A stretch of 64,000 bases of DNA. It comes from Aquisphaera giovannonii (GTDB lineage Bacteria; Planctomycetota; Planctomycetia; Isosphaerales; Isosphaeraceae). The notes beneath the pieces are model-generated. The model was not told where the DNA came from, searched no databases, and was given only the letters and a program-made list of their open reading frames with translations. The DNA lies in the NCBI RefSeq assembly GCF_008087625.1, contig NZ_CP042997.1, positions 4,092,001 through 4,156,000 of the forward strand, in the 5' to 3' direction. A program made the position numbers and the translations under genes. This document shows, piece after piece, positions 18,357-33,334 of the stretch (its first letter is position 1; every line of letters starts with the position of its first letter).

Positions 18357-18625
18357 GTGCTGACCGCTCCCGATGCCCAATCGTCGTCCCGCAACTCGAC
18401 GCGCCGGGACCCGGCGAGCAAACGATCAGACAAGTGTACAGAGGCGTCCCAGGTCCTTGGAAGCGCGCAAGTCCGCGGGCCGCCGGTCCCCCCGCGAGGG
18501 CGCGGGGGCGGGGGCCGAGGGCGGCGACGCCCGGTCGGTATCCTATCACACGGGCCTCGACCATTGAAACCCGGCGGCCGCGGGCCCCGGGAGGACGCCA
18601 TGCACGGAGGGCGGTGCGCGCCGCC
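18357..18625. other. spacer upstream of the stressosome operon
   Basis: A 269-bp non-coding spacer between the hybrid kinase stop and rsbR, all genes reading on the minus strand. It contains a strongly G-rich stretch around 18495-18530. On the minus strand TTTCAA and TAGGAT with an 18-nt spacer (about 18540-18570) are a weak promoter candidate; nothing firmer is visible. Confidence 0.35.
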
Positions 18626-20827
18626 CTATCGCCGTGTCTTCCCGCGGGGCGCGGCGGCCCGGCCCGCGGCCTTCGCCGCCGGGGGTTCGCGGCGGGGGAG
18701 CCGGGAGAAGGCCTCCTCGATCTGGGGGAACTCGACGGGCTTGGTCAGGTGGAGGTCGATGCCCGCCTCCTTCGCCTGCCGCTTGTCCTCGTCCAGGCCG
18801 CCGCCGGTCAGCGCGACGATCAGGGCGTCGCCGGAGGCGGGATCCCGGCGGAGCCGGCGTGCGACCTCGTAGCCGCTCATCCCGGGGAGGCCGATGTCCA
18901 GGAAGACGACGTCGGCGCGGAAGGAGCGGGCCTCCTCCAGCGCCCCGGGGCCGTCCAGGGCGGTGCGGACCTCGTGGCCGGCGAGCCGCAGCACCCCGGC
19001 CAGGACCTCGGCCATGTCCTCGTTGTCGTCCACGACGAGGACGCGCCGGGCCGCCCGGCTGGTAGACGCCGGGGCGCCCGGGGGGGCGGCGGGGGACTCC
19101 CCGGCGCCGGCCGGCTCGGGGATCGGGATGCGGACGGTGAACGTGCTCCCCAGGCCCAGGCCGTCGCTCGCCGCGGCGATCGCGCCGCCGTGCAGCTCGA
19201 CCAGCCGCTTCACCAGCGCCAGGCCGATCCCGAGGCCCCCCTGGGCGCGGTCCAGGGTCCGGTTCACCTGGGTGAACATCTCGAAGACCTCCTCGAGCAT
19301 GGCCGGCGGGATCCCCATCCCGGTGTCGCGGACGCGGATGACGGCCTCCCGCCCCTCGCCCGCGGCGGAGAGCTCGATCCGCCCCCCCTCCGGCGTGTAC
19401 TTGGCGGCGTTGGTGAGCAGGTTGGTGATCACCTGCGCGAGCCTCGTCGGGTCGGCGGGCAGGGTCACCCGCTCGGCCGGGAGGTCCAGAGAGAGCGCGT
19501 GGCGGGCGGCCTCGATGGCCGGCCGGCTTGCCTCGACGGCCGCCTCCGCCACCGCCCGCAGCGAGACCTGCTCCTTCCGGAGCGTCACCTTCCCGCTGGT
19601 GATGCGCGAGATGTCCAGCAGGTCGTCGATCAGGCGGACCATGTGGGAGAGCTGGCGATTCATCATCTCCCGGGTCCGGGTCGCGAGGTCCGGATCCTGG
19701 GAGAGCCCCAGCAGGTGCAGGCCCGTCCGGATGGGGGCCAGCGGGTTGCGGAGCTCGTGGGCGAGGGTGGCCAGGAACTCGTCCTTCCGGCGGTCGGCGT
19801 GCTGGAGGGCCTCCTCGGTCCGCTTCAGCTCGGTGACGTCCTGGGTCACCGCGAGCACGGTCGCCACCTCGCCCGTCGGGCTCGCCTCCGGGATGAGCCG
19901 GGTGGCGTAGTGGCGCGTCTTGCCGCGGAGGGGGAAGTCGAACTCGATCGCGCGGGCCCTCCTCGAGGCGAAGACGGCGCGGAGGGCCTGCTGCCACTGG
20001 AGCCGCAGCGGCCCGGGGACCTCGGCCTCGCCGGCCGCGAGGCCGAGGATGGCCTCGCGCGGCCGGCCCAGGACCTTCTCCGCCGCCGCGTTGACGAAGA
20101 TGGGGCGGAGCGCGGCGTCGAAGCGGGCCAGGATGTCCGGCGAGTTCTCCGCCAGGCTGCGCAGCTCGGCCTCGCGCCGCGCCAGGGCCTCGTTGGCGCG
20201 GACGAGATCGGCGGTGCGGTCGGCGACCCGGCGCTCCAGCTCCTCGTTCAGCTGCCGGAGCTGCTCCTCGGCGTGCCGCCGCGCCGAGACCTCCTCGCGG
20301 AGGGCCTCGTTGGCCCGCGCCACCTCCCGGGACTTGCGGTGCAGGTCGGCGAACACCGCGACCTTGGACTTCAGGATCGAAGGCTCGATGGGCTTGTGCA
20401 GGTAGTCCACCCCGCCGGCGCCGTAGCCGTCCAGGACGTGGCGGTCCTCGCCGTAGTGGGCCGTCAGGAAGATGATCGGGATGCACGCCGTCTTCTTGCG
20501 CTGCTTGACCATGTGGGCCAGTTCCAGGCCGGACATGCCCGGCATCTGGATGTCCACGATGAGGACGGCGAACTCGTCGGCGACCAGGGCCAGGAGGGCC
20601 TGCTCGGCCGAGACGGCGCGGACCAGCCGATAGTCCGGGTGGTCGAGGACGGTCTCGAGGACGGTGAGGTTCCGGGGCTCGTCGTCGACCAGGAGGATGC
20701 CGATCGGCTCGTCGCCGGCGGGCGGCGCATCCGGCCCCGGAGGGCACTCCGGGGCGGCGGCCGGCCGGCCGGAGGCCGCGGGCGGCACGCCTTCGGGGAT
20801 TCCTTCGTTCCGCGTCGAGTCTCTCAT
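18626..20827 (-). CDS. hybrid histidine kinase (REC-coiled coil-PAS-HisKA-HATPase-REC)
   Basis: A 733-residue cytosolic kinase. A Pro/Ala-rich leader (about 40 residues) precedes a receiver (ILLVDDEPRN, LIVDIQMPGMSG, HKPIEP). A coiled coil (about 170-235) is followed by a PAS domain (LAENSPDILARFDAALRPIF). HisKA has AHELRNP with His357. The ATPase motifs are NLLTNAAKY, VRDTGMGIP and GGLGIGLALV. A C-terminal receiver (about 610-715) has VLVVDDNEDM, FLDIGLPGMSG and LTKPVE. ATG 20827 starts 41 nt after the stop of the giant poly-HAMP kinase, so the two are probably co-transcribed. The N-terminal receiver suggests that it accepts phosphate from another kinase, plausibly that upstream one. Its C-terminal half closely resembles the last kinase of the stressosome operon. 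Confidence 0.9.
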   Translation of the reverse strand: MRDSTRNEGIPEGVPPAASGRPAAAPECPPGPDAPPAGDEPIGILLVDDEPRNLTVLETVLDHPDYRLVRAVSAEQALLALVADEFAVLIVDIQMPGMSGLELAHMVKQRKKTACIPIIFLTAHYGEDRHVLDGYGAGGVDYLHKPIEPSILKSKVAVFADLHRKSREVARANEALREEVSARRHAEEQLRQLNEELERRVADRTADLVRANEALARREAELRSLAENSPDILARFDAALRPIFVNAAAEKVLGRPREAILGLAAGEAEVPGPLRLQWQQALRAVFASRRARAIEFDFPLRGKTRHYATRLIPEASPTGEVATVLAVTQDVTELKRTEEALQHADRRKDEFLATLAHELRNPLAPIRTGLHLLGLSQDPDLATRTREMMNRQLSHMVRLIDDLLDISRITSGKVTLRKEQVSLRAVAEAAVEASRPAIEAARHALSLDLPAERVTLPADPTRLAQVITNLLTNAAKYTPEGGRIELSAAGEGREAVIRVRDTGMGIPPAMLEEVFEMFTQVNRTLDRAQGGLGIGLALVKRLVELHGGAIAAASDGLGLGSTFTVRIPIPEPAGAGESPAAPPGAPASTSRAARRVLVVDDNEDMAEVLAGVLRLAGHEVRTALDGPGALEEARSFRADVVFLDIGLPGMSGYEVARRLRRDPASGDALIVALTGGGLDEDKRQAKEAGIDLHLTKPVEFPQIEEAFSRLPRREPPAAKAAGRAAAPRGKTRR

Positions 20828-20868
20828 GTCCTGGGGCTCCTGGAAGGGCGACGAGGCTCCGGGCCCGC

Positions 20869-28041
<7,173 letters not shown>

Positions 28042-28350
28042 AATCCCGGCTCGATGGGAAGAAGTTGGCGTCGTGGCGTCGAATCGATTAAGACACGCGG
28101 CCCCGCGGAAGGCAACATCGCCTCGGCCGGCTTTCCGGCCGCAGGCTCGTGGGACCGCGACGGGTGCTCACCTTCAATCCTTATCGTGAGGCGCACGCAT
28201 GCGCGTGCACACGGCATGCCACCGCCGGCATGGAGTGCGATCGTCGAGGTCGAGGGGCGGGAGGGGGCACGATGGGTGGCCCCCGCTGCGGGGCCCTGGC
28301 ATAATCGCCGCCGAGGCGGGGGGACGAGGATTGAGCGACGGGAGCGGCCG
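28042..28350. other. divergent intergenic region with two adjacent inverted repeats
   Basis: A 309-bp region between the divergently transcribed poly-HAMP kinase and thioesterase genes. It holds two short palindromes: GCACGC-ATGC-GCGTGC (28193-28208) and CATGCC-accgcc-GGCATG (28215-28232). They could be operators for either gene. No coding frame is supported. Confidence 0.5.
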
Positions 28351-28785
28351 GTGGGACGACCCTGGACCTTCGAACAGGAATTCGTGGTCCCCGCCGCCGA
28401 CATCGACCGGCAGGGGCACGTCAACAACGTGGTCTACCTGAGGTACGCCCAGGACGCCGCCGTGGCCCACTGGGAGGCGGCGGTCCCTCCCGAGGACAGG
28501 CAGGGGCTCGCCTGGGTCGTCCGGCGGCATGAGATCGACTATCTCCGGCCCGCGCACGAGGGCGACGCCCTGGTGGCGCGGACCTGGATCGGGGAGGTGG
28601 GCGCGGCCTCGATGGATCGCCTCGTCGAGATCCGGCGGGCCGCGGGGGGCGAGGTGCTGGCGCGCGTGCGGACCGTCTGGGTGGCCGTCGATGCCGGGAC
28701 GATGCGTCCGCGTCGCATCGCCCCGGGCATCCGCGACCGCTTCCTGGAGCCGGACGAGGCCCCGGGGGGCGCCGATCCGGCCTGA
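28351..28785 (+). CDS. acyl-CoA thioesterase, hotdog (4HBT/YbgC-like) family
   Basis: A 144-residue hotdog-fold thioesterase, the usual length for the family. The active-site helix motif is visible near the N-terminus: VVPAADIDRQGHVNNVVYLRYAQDAA, with the typical D-x-x-G-H-V-N-N block. Later blocks (DYLRPAHEGDALVARTWI, DRLVEIRRAAGGEVLARVRTVWV) fit the five-strand sheet. Such enzymes hydrolyse acyl-CoA thioesters in the cytosol; chain-length preference cannot be read. GTG 28351 is chosen because GGGAG lies 6-7 nt upstream and the protein homology begins there; the frame is open 107 codons further, but those residues are not protein-like. It converges with the next gene, 16 bp away. Confidence 0.85.
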   Translation: MGRPWTFEQEFVVPAADIDRQGHVNNVVYLRYAQDAAVAHWEAAVPPEDRQGLAWVVRRHEIDYLRPAHEGDALVARTWIGEVGAASMDRLVEIRRAAGGEVLARVRTVWVAVDAGTMRPRRIAPGIRDRFLEPDEAPGGADPA

Positions 28786-28801
28786 GCCCCAGGCCGTCGC
28801 G

Positions 28802-29260
28802 TCAGGACTTGGCCTTGTCGGCGGACTCCCGGGCCGCCGCGGCCTTCTTCGCGGCGGCGGCGTCCTTGCGCTGCTGCTCGAGCTCCTGGAGGTGCTTCTT
28901 CTGGGCCGGCTTCAGCACGGCCTCGCATTCCGCGTCGCGCTTCTCGCGCAGCTCGTCGGCCTGCTTCTCCAGCTTCTGGATCTGGGGATAGTACTTGGCC
29001 TGGATTTTGTATATCGCGTTCTTCTGCTCGTCGCTCAGGCTGAGCTTGGAGTATCCCGGCGGGACCCGGTGCGTCGGGTCCGGGGGTGCGACCCGCCCCT
29101 GCGCCTTCTCAGTCTTCGGCTCGGCCTTCGCATCGGCTTTCTTGGTCTGGGACTTCGAGGAGCCTTCCTGGGCCCCCAGGGGATAGCTTCCCGCCAGGAG
29201 CGACGTCATGATCGCGGCGCTGGCAATCGTTGCGAGCGGACGGTGGAAGGGGAGCATCAT
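28802..29260 (-). CDS. secreted charged helical protein, unknown function
   Basis: A 152-residue protein with a signal peptide (MMLPFHRPLATIASAAIMTS, then LLAGSYPLGAQ, cleavage likely after AQ). The mature part begins Lys/Ala-rich, then has a region like periplasmic Spy/CpxP-type helical proteins (LSLSDEQKNAIYKIQAKYYP, QKLEKQADELREKRDAECEAV, LKPAQKKHLQELEQ). The tail is Lys/Ala-rich. Two consecutive ATGs (29260, 29257) begin the signal; the ribosome-binding site is weak. Planctomycetes carry many such proteins with a 'LSDEQ...I' helix; their role is unknown. A chaperone-like periplasmic function is only a resemblance. Confidence 0.75.
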   Translation of the reverse strand: MMLPFHRPLATIASAAIMTSLLAGSYPLGAQEGSSKSQTKKADAKAEPKTEKAQGRVAPPDPTHRVPPGYSKLSLSDEQKNAIYKIQAKYYPQIQKLEKQADELREKRDAECEAVLKPAQKKHLQELEQQRKDAAAAKKAAAARESADKAKS

Positions 29261-29642
29261 CGGTCTAGGGCCTTTCGAGATCAGACGAGGGGAGAAACAG
29301 CCGACCAGACACGTACCATCAATCCACTCTATGTCCGGTTGGGCGGGGAAGCCAGCCCCCGCCGGCACCATCCGCCGATCGCCTCCGCGATGAGGCCCGG
29401 CGGCGACGAAGATGTTCCGGGCCGCGGGCCCGGACCGCCAGCGACGCCTCGAGGCGACGAGGCCCGACGGGCCCCCGGGAGGGGCCGATCCAAATCCTTT
29501 ACCGGGGCCCTCGGCGTGGTTACGATGGCCCCGTCGGCCCGGCAGCACCGCACGCTACGCCAAATCTCGTTTTGATTTGCGACCACCGACCCCGGTCCAA
29601 GAACCGACGCGAAACGCGTCCCTGCTCTGGAGACGTCCGGCC
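29261..29642. other. divergent intergenic region with a dyad
   Basis: A 382-bp region between two divergent genes. It includes CAAATC-tcgtttt-GATTTG (29561-29579), a 6-bp dyad in an otherwise GC-rich spacer, about 65 bp before the start of the membrane protein gene at 29643. This could be an operator. No coding frame is supported. Confidence 0.4.
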
Positions 29643-30485
29643 ATGGCGATGGACACGAAACCCCCCGAGACCTCGACGAATCCGCCCGCGAAGCACCGCG
29701 ACGAGGGCATCAAGATCTTCAGCTGGCCGAAGATGATCTACATCTTCCCCTCGATGTTCATCGCCCTGATCTGCTCGGTCGGCATGTTCGCGATCCGCGA
29801 GAAGTCCTACGACCCGAGCAAGCCGGGGCAGGCGGTCGTCACGACCGACCCCAGCGGCGAGGTCGTGACCACGACCCAGCCCGGCCTCACCCGGCTCGAA
29901 CGCTTCCGGACGACGCAGAACCTGCTCGGGGTCCTCTTCCTCGCGGTCCTGGCGTTCAACCTGCTCGTGATGGCGCTGGACTTCCCGCGATTCGAGCTGC
30001 TCGGGTGGATCCTGTTCGTGCTCTTCGTGGTCTTCTTCGTCCTCTGGCTGGGCGCCTACTTCGAGCTCGACCTGGTGAGGCCGATCCGCGCCCTGTTCGA
30101 ATCGATCTACGTCTTCGCCAACGCCGGCTTCTACCTCGCCTACGCGATCACGATCTTCTTCCTCATGGTGATCGTCTACGTGACGCGGTGGCTCGACTAC
30201 TGGGAGGTGCTCCCCAACGAGATCCTCCACCACCACGGCCCGCTGAGCGACCTGGAGCGGTTCTCCACCATGAACCTGAAGTTCGACAAGGAGATCCCGG
30301 ACGTCCTCGAGTACGCCCTCCTCGGCGCCGGCAGGCTCGTGCTGCACGTCCCCAACATGGAGCGGGCGGTCGTCATGGACAACGTGCTGTTCATCAACAC
30401 CAAGGAGGAGGCGCTGAAGCGGCTGATGAGCCGGCTGGAGGTCCGCGTCACGTCGGACAAGGAGGTCGACGACGCGACGGGCTGA
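29643..30485 (+). CDS. four-helix membrane protein, unknown function
   Basis: A 280-residue protein with membrane segments at about residues 30-52 (MIYIFPSMFIALICSVGMF), 95-113 (LLGVLFLAVLAFNLLVMAL), 120-142 (LLGWILFVLFVVFFVLWLG) and 165-187 (FYLAYAITIFFLMVIVYV). The first loop is Thr-rich and probably outside. The C-terminal about 90 residues form a soluble alpha/beta domain (FSTMNLKFDKEIPDVLEYAL, GRLVLHVPNMERAVVMDNVL). No known motif was recognised. ATG 29643 begins the homogeneous protein sequence; GGAG lies about 10 nt upstream. It is convergent with the acyltransferase gene, with a strong hairpin between them. Confidence 0.8.
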   Translation: MAMDTKPPETSTNPPAKHRDEGIKIFSWPKMIYIFPSMFIALICSVGMFAIREKSYDPSKPGQAVVTTDPSGEVVTTTQPGLTRLERFRTTQNLLGVLFLAVLAFNLLVMALDFPRFELLGWILFVLFVVFFVLWLGAYFELDLVRPIRALFESIYVFANAGFYLAYAITIFFLMVIVYVTRWLDYWEVLPNEILHHHGPLSDLERFSTMNLKFDKEIPDVLEYALLGAGRLVLHVPNMERAVVMDNVLFINTKEEALKRLMSRLEVRVTSDKEVDDATG

Positions 30486-30506
30486 CCGGGTAGGATCGAC
30501 GGATCG

Positions 30507-30537
30507 CGCGGGCCGGCCTCAGGCGAGCCGGCCCGCG
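30507..30537. terminator. bidirectional hairpin terminator
   Basis: An 11-bp perfect inverted repeat, CGCGGGCCGGC and GCCGGCCCGCG, with a 9-nt loop lies between convergent genes ending at 30485 (plus) and 30519 (minus). It overlaps the last codons of the minus-strand gene. There is no T-run, as is common in high-GC genomes. Confidence 0.6.
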
Positions 30538-31403
30538 TCGTCCCCCTCGTGCCGCGAGACGAGGTCCGTCGCCGGCAGCGAGAGGTGTGGCTTCAGCAGC
30601 GGCCCGACGTTGGGCGGCGGCCCGAGCGGCGAGGCCGCCTCGATCCCGTCCCGGTCCCGCTCCACCTCCTCGAGGATCGGGCCGCCGAGCGCCGCCTCGA
30701 TGTCCCCGAGGCGGCGGGCGATGTACGCCCCGTCGAGCACGCGATGGTCGTAGATCAGCTTCACCACGACCTTCCCCGTCGCGCGGTCGATCGGCCCGAA
30801 GGTGAGCGTCGTGGTGAGCGGGGAGATCGGGTGCATGTTCTCCGCCCCGAGGTTCCCGTACGTGGACAGGCCGAAGGTGCCGAACCGCTTGCAACGCTTG
30901 TAGCCGGACGCGTTGAGCGTGGCCCACCAGAAGGCCCGCCGCACCGGCGTGGGCACGCGGCTGAACCGCAGGGCCTGGCGGTAGAAGCCGATCTTCTCCA
31001 GGGACTCGTTCTTGTACCAGAGAAGCGCGTCCATGATCTGGACGAGGCTCTGCCGCTCCGGCGCCCGGAAGATGCCGACGAACACGCCCTCCTCCCCCTG
31101 GTACAGCCGCTCGATGGCGAGCGCGCAGTTCATCCAGGGGTGTTCATAGAGCCGCGGCCACGGGAACTCCAGGAGGCAGCGCCTCAGCGGCGGGTTCGCC
31201 GCGCCCACCAGCGCGTAGGCCTTCATGAAGAGGCAGGCCCAGGACGGCCGGCGAGGATGCCGGGCCCGCGGCCCCATCAGGGCCGAGACGTCGATGGTCC
31301 GGCTCACCGGCGCCGAGGGGACCTTGTGTGCGAAGTGCACCAGGTCGCCGATGAACCGGCGCGGCCCGGTGAGCGAAAGATAGCGCCCCTTCGGCTCTAG
31401 CAT
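30519..31403 (-). CDS. stand-alone E2-like acyltransferase (2-oxoacid dehydrogenase acyltransferase fold)
   Basis: A 294-residue protein with the CAT/E2 acyltransferase fold. The C-terminal signature YDHRVLDGAYIARRL (His220, Asp224) matches the H-x-x-x-D-G active site, and FGTFGLSTYGNLGAENMHPI resembles the FTISN-type block of E2 subunits. There is no lipoyl or E1-binding domain, and no dehydrogenase genes are nearby, so it is not an ordinary pyruvate dehydrogenase component. The family includes proteins that acylate small molecules or lipids from CoA donors. ATG 31403 is assigned from the start of protein-like sequence; the ribosome-binding site is unclear. It is divergent from the repeat-protein gene. 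Confidence 0.75.
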   Translation of the reverse strand: MLEPKGRYLSLTGPRRFIGDLVHFAHKVPSAPVSRTIDVSALMGPRARHPRRPSWACLFMKAYALVGAANPPLRRCLLEFPWPRLYEHPWMNCALAIERLYQGEEGVFVGIFRAPERQSLVQIMDALLWYKNESLEKIGFYRQALRFSRVPTPVRRAFWWATLNASGYKRCKRFGTFGLSTYGNLGAENMHPISPLTTTLTFGPIDRATGKVVVKLIYDHRVLDGAYIARRLGDIEAALGGPILEEVERDRDGIEAASPLGPPPNVGPLLKPHLSLPATDLVSRHEGDDAGRLA

Positions 31404-31743
31404 CCCTGCGCCTCGCGGTGGGACGGCCGTGGCCCGGGCGGGCCGTCCTGGCCCGCCGCCGGGAGCCCCGTGCCGTCGGCCGTGAGACTACTGCAAAGGC
31501 CGGGAAGAGGGAAGCCGAAGCTCCCCCGGCCAGCCCGCGCCTTTGGCACGACGGTTGCAATGAGGACCATCATTCCTACCCGGGATCGCCCGAAAGGGAC
31601 GCCCGGAAAGGCCATGCGTCCCCGGGATCCGCCCGGGGGAGTCACTTCGTCGGGAAAAATTCGACGGGATGGCGGTACTCTCTCCCTCCCCGGGATGTCA
31701 TGTGTGGGGGGAGACGAGCATCCTCGATATGGGAGGGATTCAC
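31404..31743. other. divergent intergenic region with a sigma-54 promoter
   Basis: A 340-bp region between divergent genes. It contains the sigma-54 promoter listed separately, followed by a leader of about 170 nt that includes a GC-rich palindromic stretch (ccccgggatccgcccggggg, 31620-31640). No small gene is supported. Confidence 0.5.
31544..31560 (+). promoter_or_regulatory. near-consensus sigma-54 (RpoN) promoter
   Basis: TGGCACG-ACGG-TTGCAA on the plus strand matches the sigma-54 consensus TGGCACG-N4-TTGCW, including the invariant GG and GC ten bases apart. It points toward the repeat-protein gene starting at 31744. Transcription would begin near 31570, leaving a long leader. Sigma-54 promoters need an AAA+ activator; none is encoded in the window. 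Confidence 0.75.
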
Positions 31744-32412
31744 GTGGCAGGCACCATCGCGACCAGCGGCTGCAATCTCCGAGATTCCTCGTACGTCGCC
31801 GAGCGTCGTGGCGAACGATCGGTCCGGAGTCGAGGCTTCCTCTCCTCGTTCTTCTCCTCCGACCAGGGCCGGAAGCGGCGCCACGTGACGGCCCCCGTCG
31901 TCGAGGCCTGCGAGGACCGGATCTCCCTCTCGGGCTTCCACGGCCATCACATCGTCGGGAACGCCGCGCTCCGCAGCAATAGCCTCGCGGTGACCGGGAA
32001 GGTCCAGAAGAATGCGGCCCGGCACCACAAGCAGGTCCCGGCCACCTCGGCGCTCAACGGCACGATGGTCGCCTTCGGCGGCGCCCCGGTCATCCAGACG
32101 GCCGCCGCCCCGGTGAAGCAGGTCCCGGCGACCTCCCAGCTCAACGGGACCATCATCGCCTACGGCGCAAGCCCGAACGTCCAGCCCGCCGTCGCAACGG
32201 CGCCCGCCAGCGATCCCGGCGCATCGTCCGCCCCGGTGAAGCAGGTCCCGGCGACCTCCCAGCTCAACGGCACGATCATCGCCTACTCGAACACCCCCAA
32301 CGGCCAGTCGGTCGCCCCGCCGACGACCGACCCGATCCAGGCCCCGGCGACGCAGCCCGTGCAGCAGACTCCCCCGCCCACGGTCCTGAACGGGACGATC
32401 ATCGCCTACTGA
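31744..32412 (+). CDS. protein with four C-terminal NGTIIAY repeats, unknown function
   Basis: A 222-residue protein with no recognised enzyme domain. The N-terminal half is basic and Ser-rich, with APVVEACEDRISLSGF, which resembles the planctomycete extracellular-protein motif LExRxxLS. From residue about 96 come four copies of a motif: KQVPATSALNGTMVAF, KQVPATSQLNGTIIAY (twice) and QQTPPPTVLNGTIIAY, separated by Pro/Ala/Thr-rich linkers; the last copy ends exactly at the stop. GTG 31744 is chosen because GGGAGGG lies 6 nt upstream; ATG 31729 is an alternative. A near-consensus sigma-54 promoter lies about 185 bp upstream. It may be a cell-surface or envelope protein; the repeat is not one I recognise. 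Confidence 0.7.
   Translation: MAGTIATSGCNLRDSSYVAERRGERSVRSRGFLSSFFSSDQGRKRRHVTAPVVEACEDRISLSGFHGHHIVGNAALRSNSLAVTGKVQKNAARHHKQVPATSALNGTMVAFGGAPVIQTAAAPVKQVPATSQLNGTIIAYGASPNVQPAVATAPASDPGASSAPVKQVPATSQLNGTIIAYSNTPNGQSVAPPTTDPIQAPATQPVQQTPPPTVLNGTIIAY
32029..32409 (+). repeat. four coding repeats (VPATSxLNGTIIAY)
   Basis: Copies begin at about 32029, 32116, 32239 and 32362, so spacing is 87, 123 and 123 bp. Copies two and three share nearly identical DNA over their 16 codons, differing only at third positions. The fourth is diverged and ends at the stop codon. Confidence 0.85.
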
Positions 32413-32440
32413 GCGAGGCCCCCTCGAACGGCCATGAGAC

Positions 32441-32484
32441 GGAGCCGGCCCCCTCGGCGTGACCTCGCCGGGTGCGCCGGCTCC
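32441..32484. terminator. nested hairpin between convergent genes
   Basis: Outer arms GGAGCCGGC (32441-32449) and GCCGGCTCC (32476-32484) are perfectly complementary, and inner arms CGGCG and CGCCG flank a 6-nt loop. It lies between the stop of the repeat-protein gene (32412) and the stop of the SGNH hydrolase gene (32491), so it could end transcription from both sides. Confidence 0.5.
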
Positions 32485-32490
32485 GGGCGT

Positions 32491-33185
32491 TCAGTCCGCC
32501 AGGAACGGCCGGACTCGATCGGCGAGCAGCCTGTATCCCTCCGGCGAGAAGTGCAGCCGATCCTCGACGAATAGCTCCGGCCGGGCCTGGCCATCGGGCC
32601 CGAGGGGGACGTCGAAGGCGTCCACGAAGGTGACGCGGGGCATCGACAGGGCCATCTCGCGGACCAGCCGGTTCAGCTCGCGGTTCTTGTCCGCCTGCCC
32701 CCATCGGACCGGGGCCGGGCTCGAGCCGATGAAGACGATCTCGGTTTTCGGCAGGCGCGACCGAATGACCCGGACGAAGTCGGCGAAGTCCCCGGCGACC
32801 AGCATCGGGATCTTGCCGGCGTTGATGTCATTGCCCCGGCCCGGAGGAAGATCTGCTTCGGCTCGTGGGGGAAGATCAGCCGATCGGCGAAGTGGGTCGC
32901 GTCCACGATCTCGGTGCCGCCGAAACCCCGGTTGATCACCTCGTGCCCGGGGAAGTCCTGCGCAAGCGTCTTCCAGAGTCGGATCGTGGACGACCCGATG
33001 AAGAGGCTCGCCCCCTTCGGCGGCGGGCTCTTGCGGTCGGCTTCTTCATAAGAGGCAACCTCCTTCTCCCACTTCGCGAAGTCGTGGGCGACGCCATGCT
33101 GCCCCGGCGGTTCCTGTCCCCGGACGCCGCCATGTGGCATGAGCCACGCAAGGACCGCGATCGCGGCCGTCAACCTTCTCGTCAT
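32491..33185 (-). pseudogene. secreted SGNH/GDSL-family hydrolase, broken by a frameshift near 32835
   Basis: From ATG 33185 the product starts with a signal peptide (MTRRLTAAIAVLAWLMPHGG) and the SGNH block I region ASLFIGSSTIRLW, where GSS carries the nucleophile. It continues through NRGFGGTEI to KQIFLRAG and then loses sense. The next frame continues with NDINAGKIPMLVAGDFADFV and ends DRLHFSPEGYRLLADRV, the C-terminal Asp/His block of the family. The expected junction is RAGDNDIN. The DNA reads GGGCCGGGGCAATGAC, so one missing base (probably A in GGGGACAAT) explains the break. If real, the gene is inactivated, because Ser and His/Asp are separated. Natural substrates of such lipases/esterases cannot be inferred. 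Confidence 0.75.
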
Positions 33186-33334
33186 CGGCGGTGATCCCAC
33201 CTGCCTCAAGCCGCGTCGCTCCCTGCGCCCTGATGCGCGGTCGCGGCCGGGGCTCGGAGGCGAGGCCCCATCCTACCGGGCCGCGGCCCAGCCTCAAAAG
33301 ACTTCGCGCGGGGCGCGAGCTACTGCCCTCCGGG

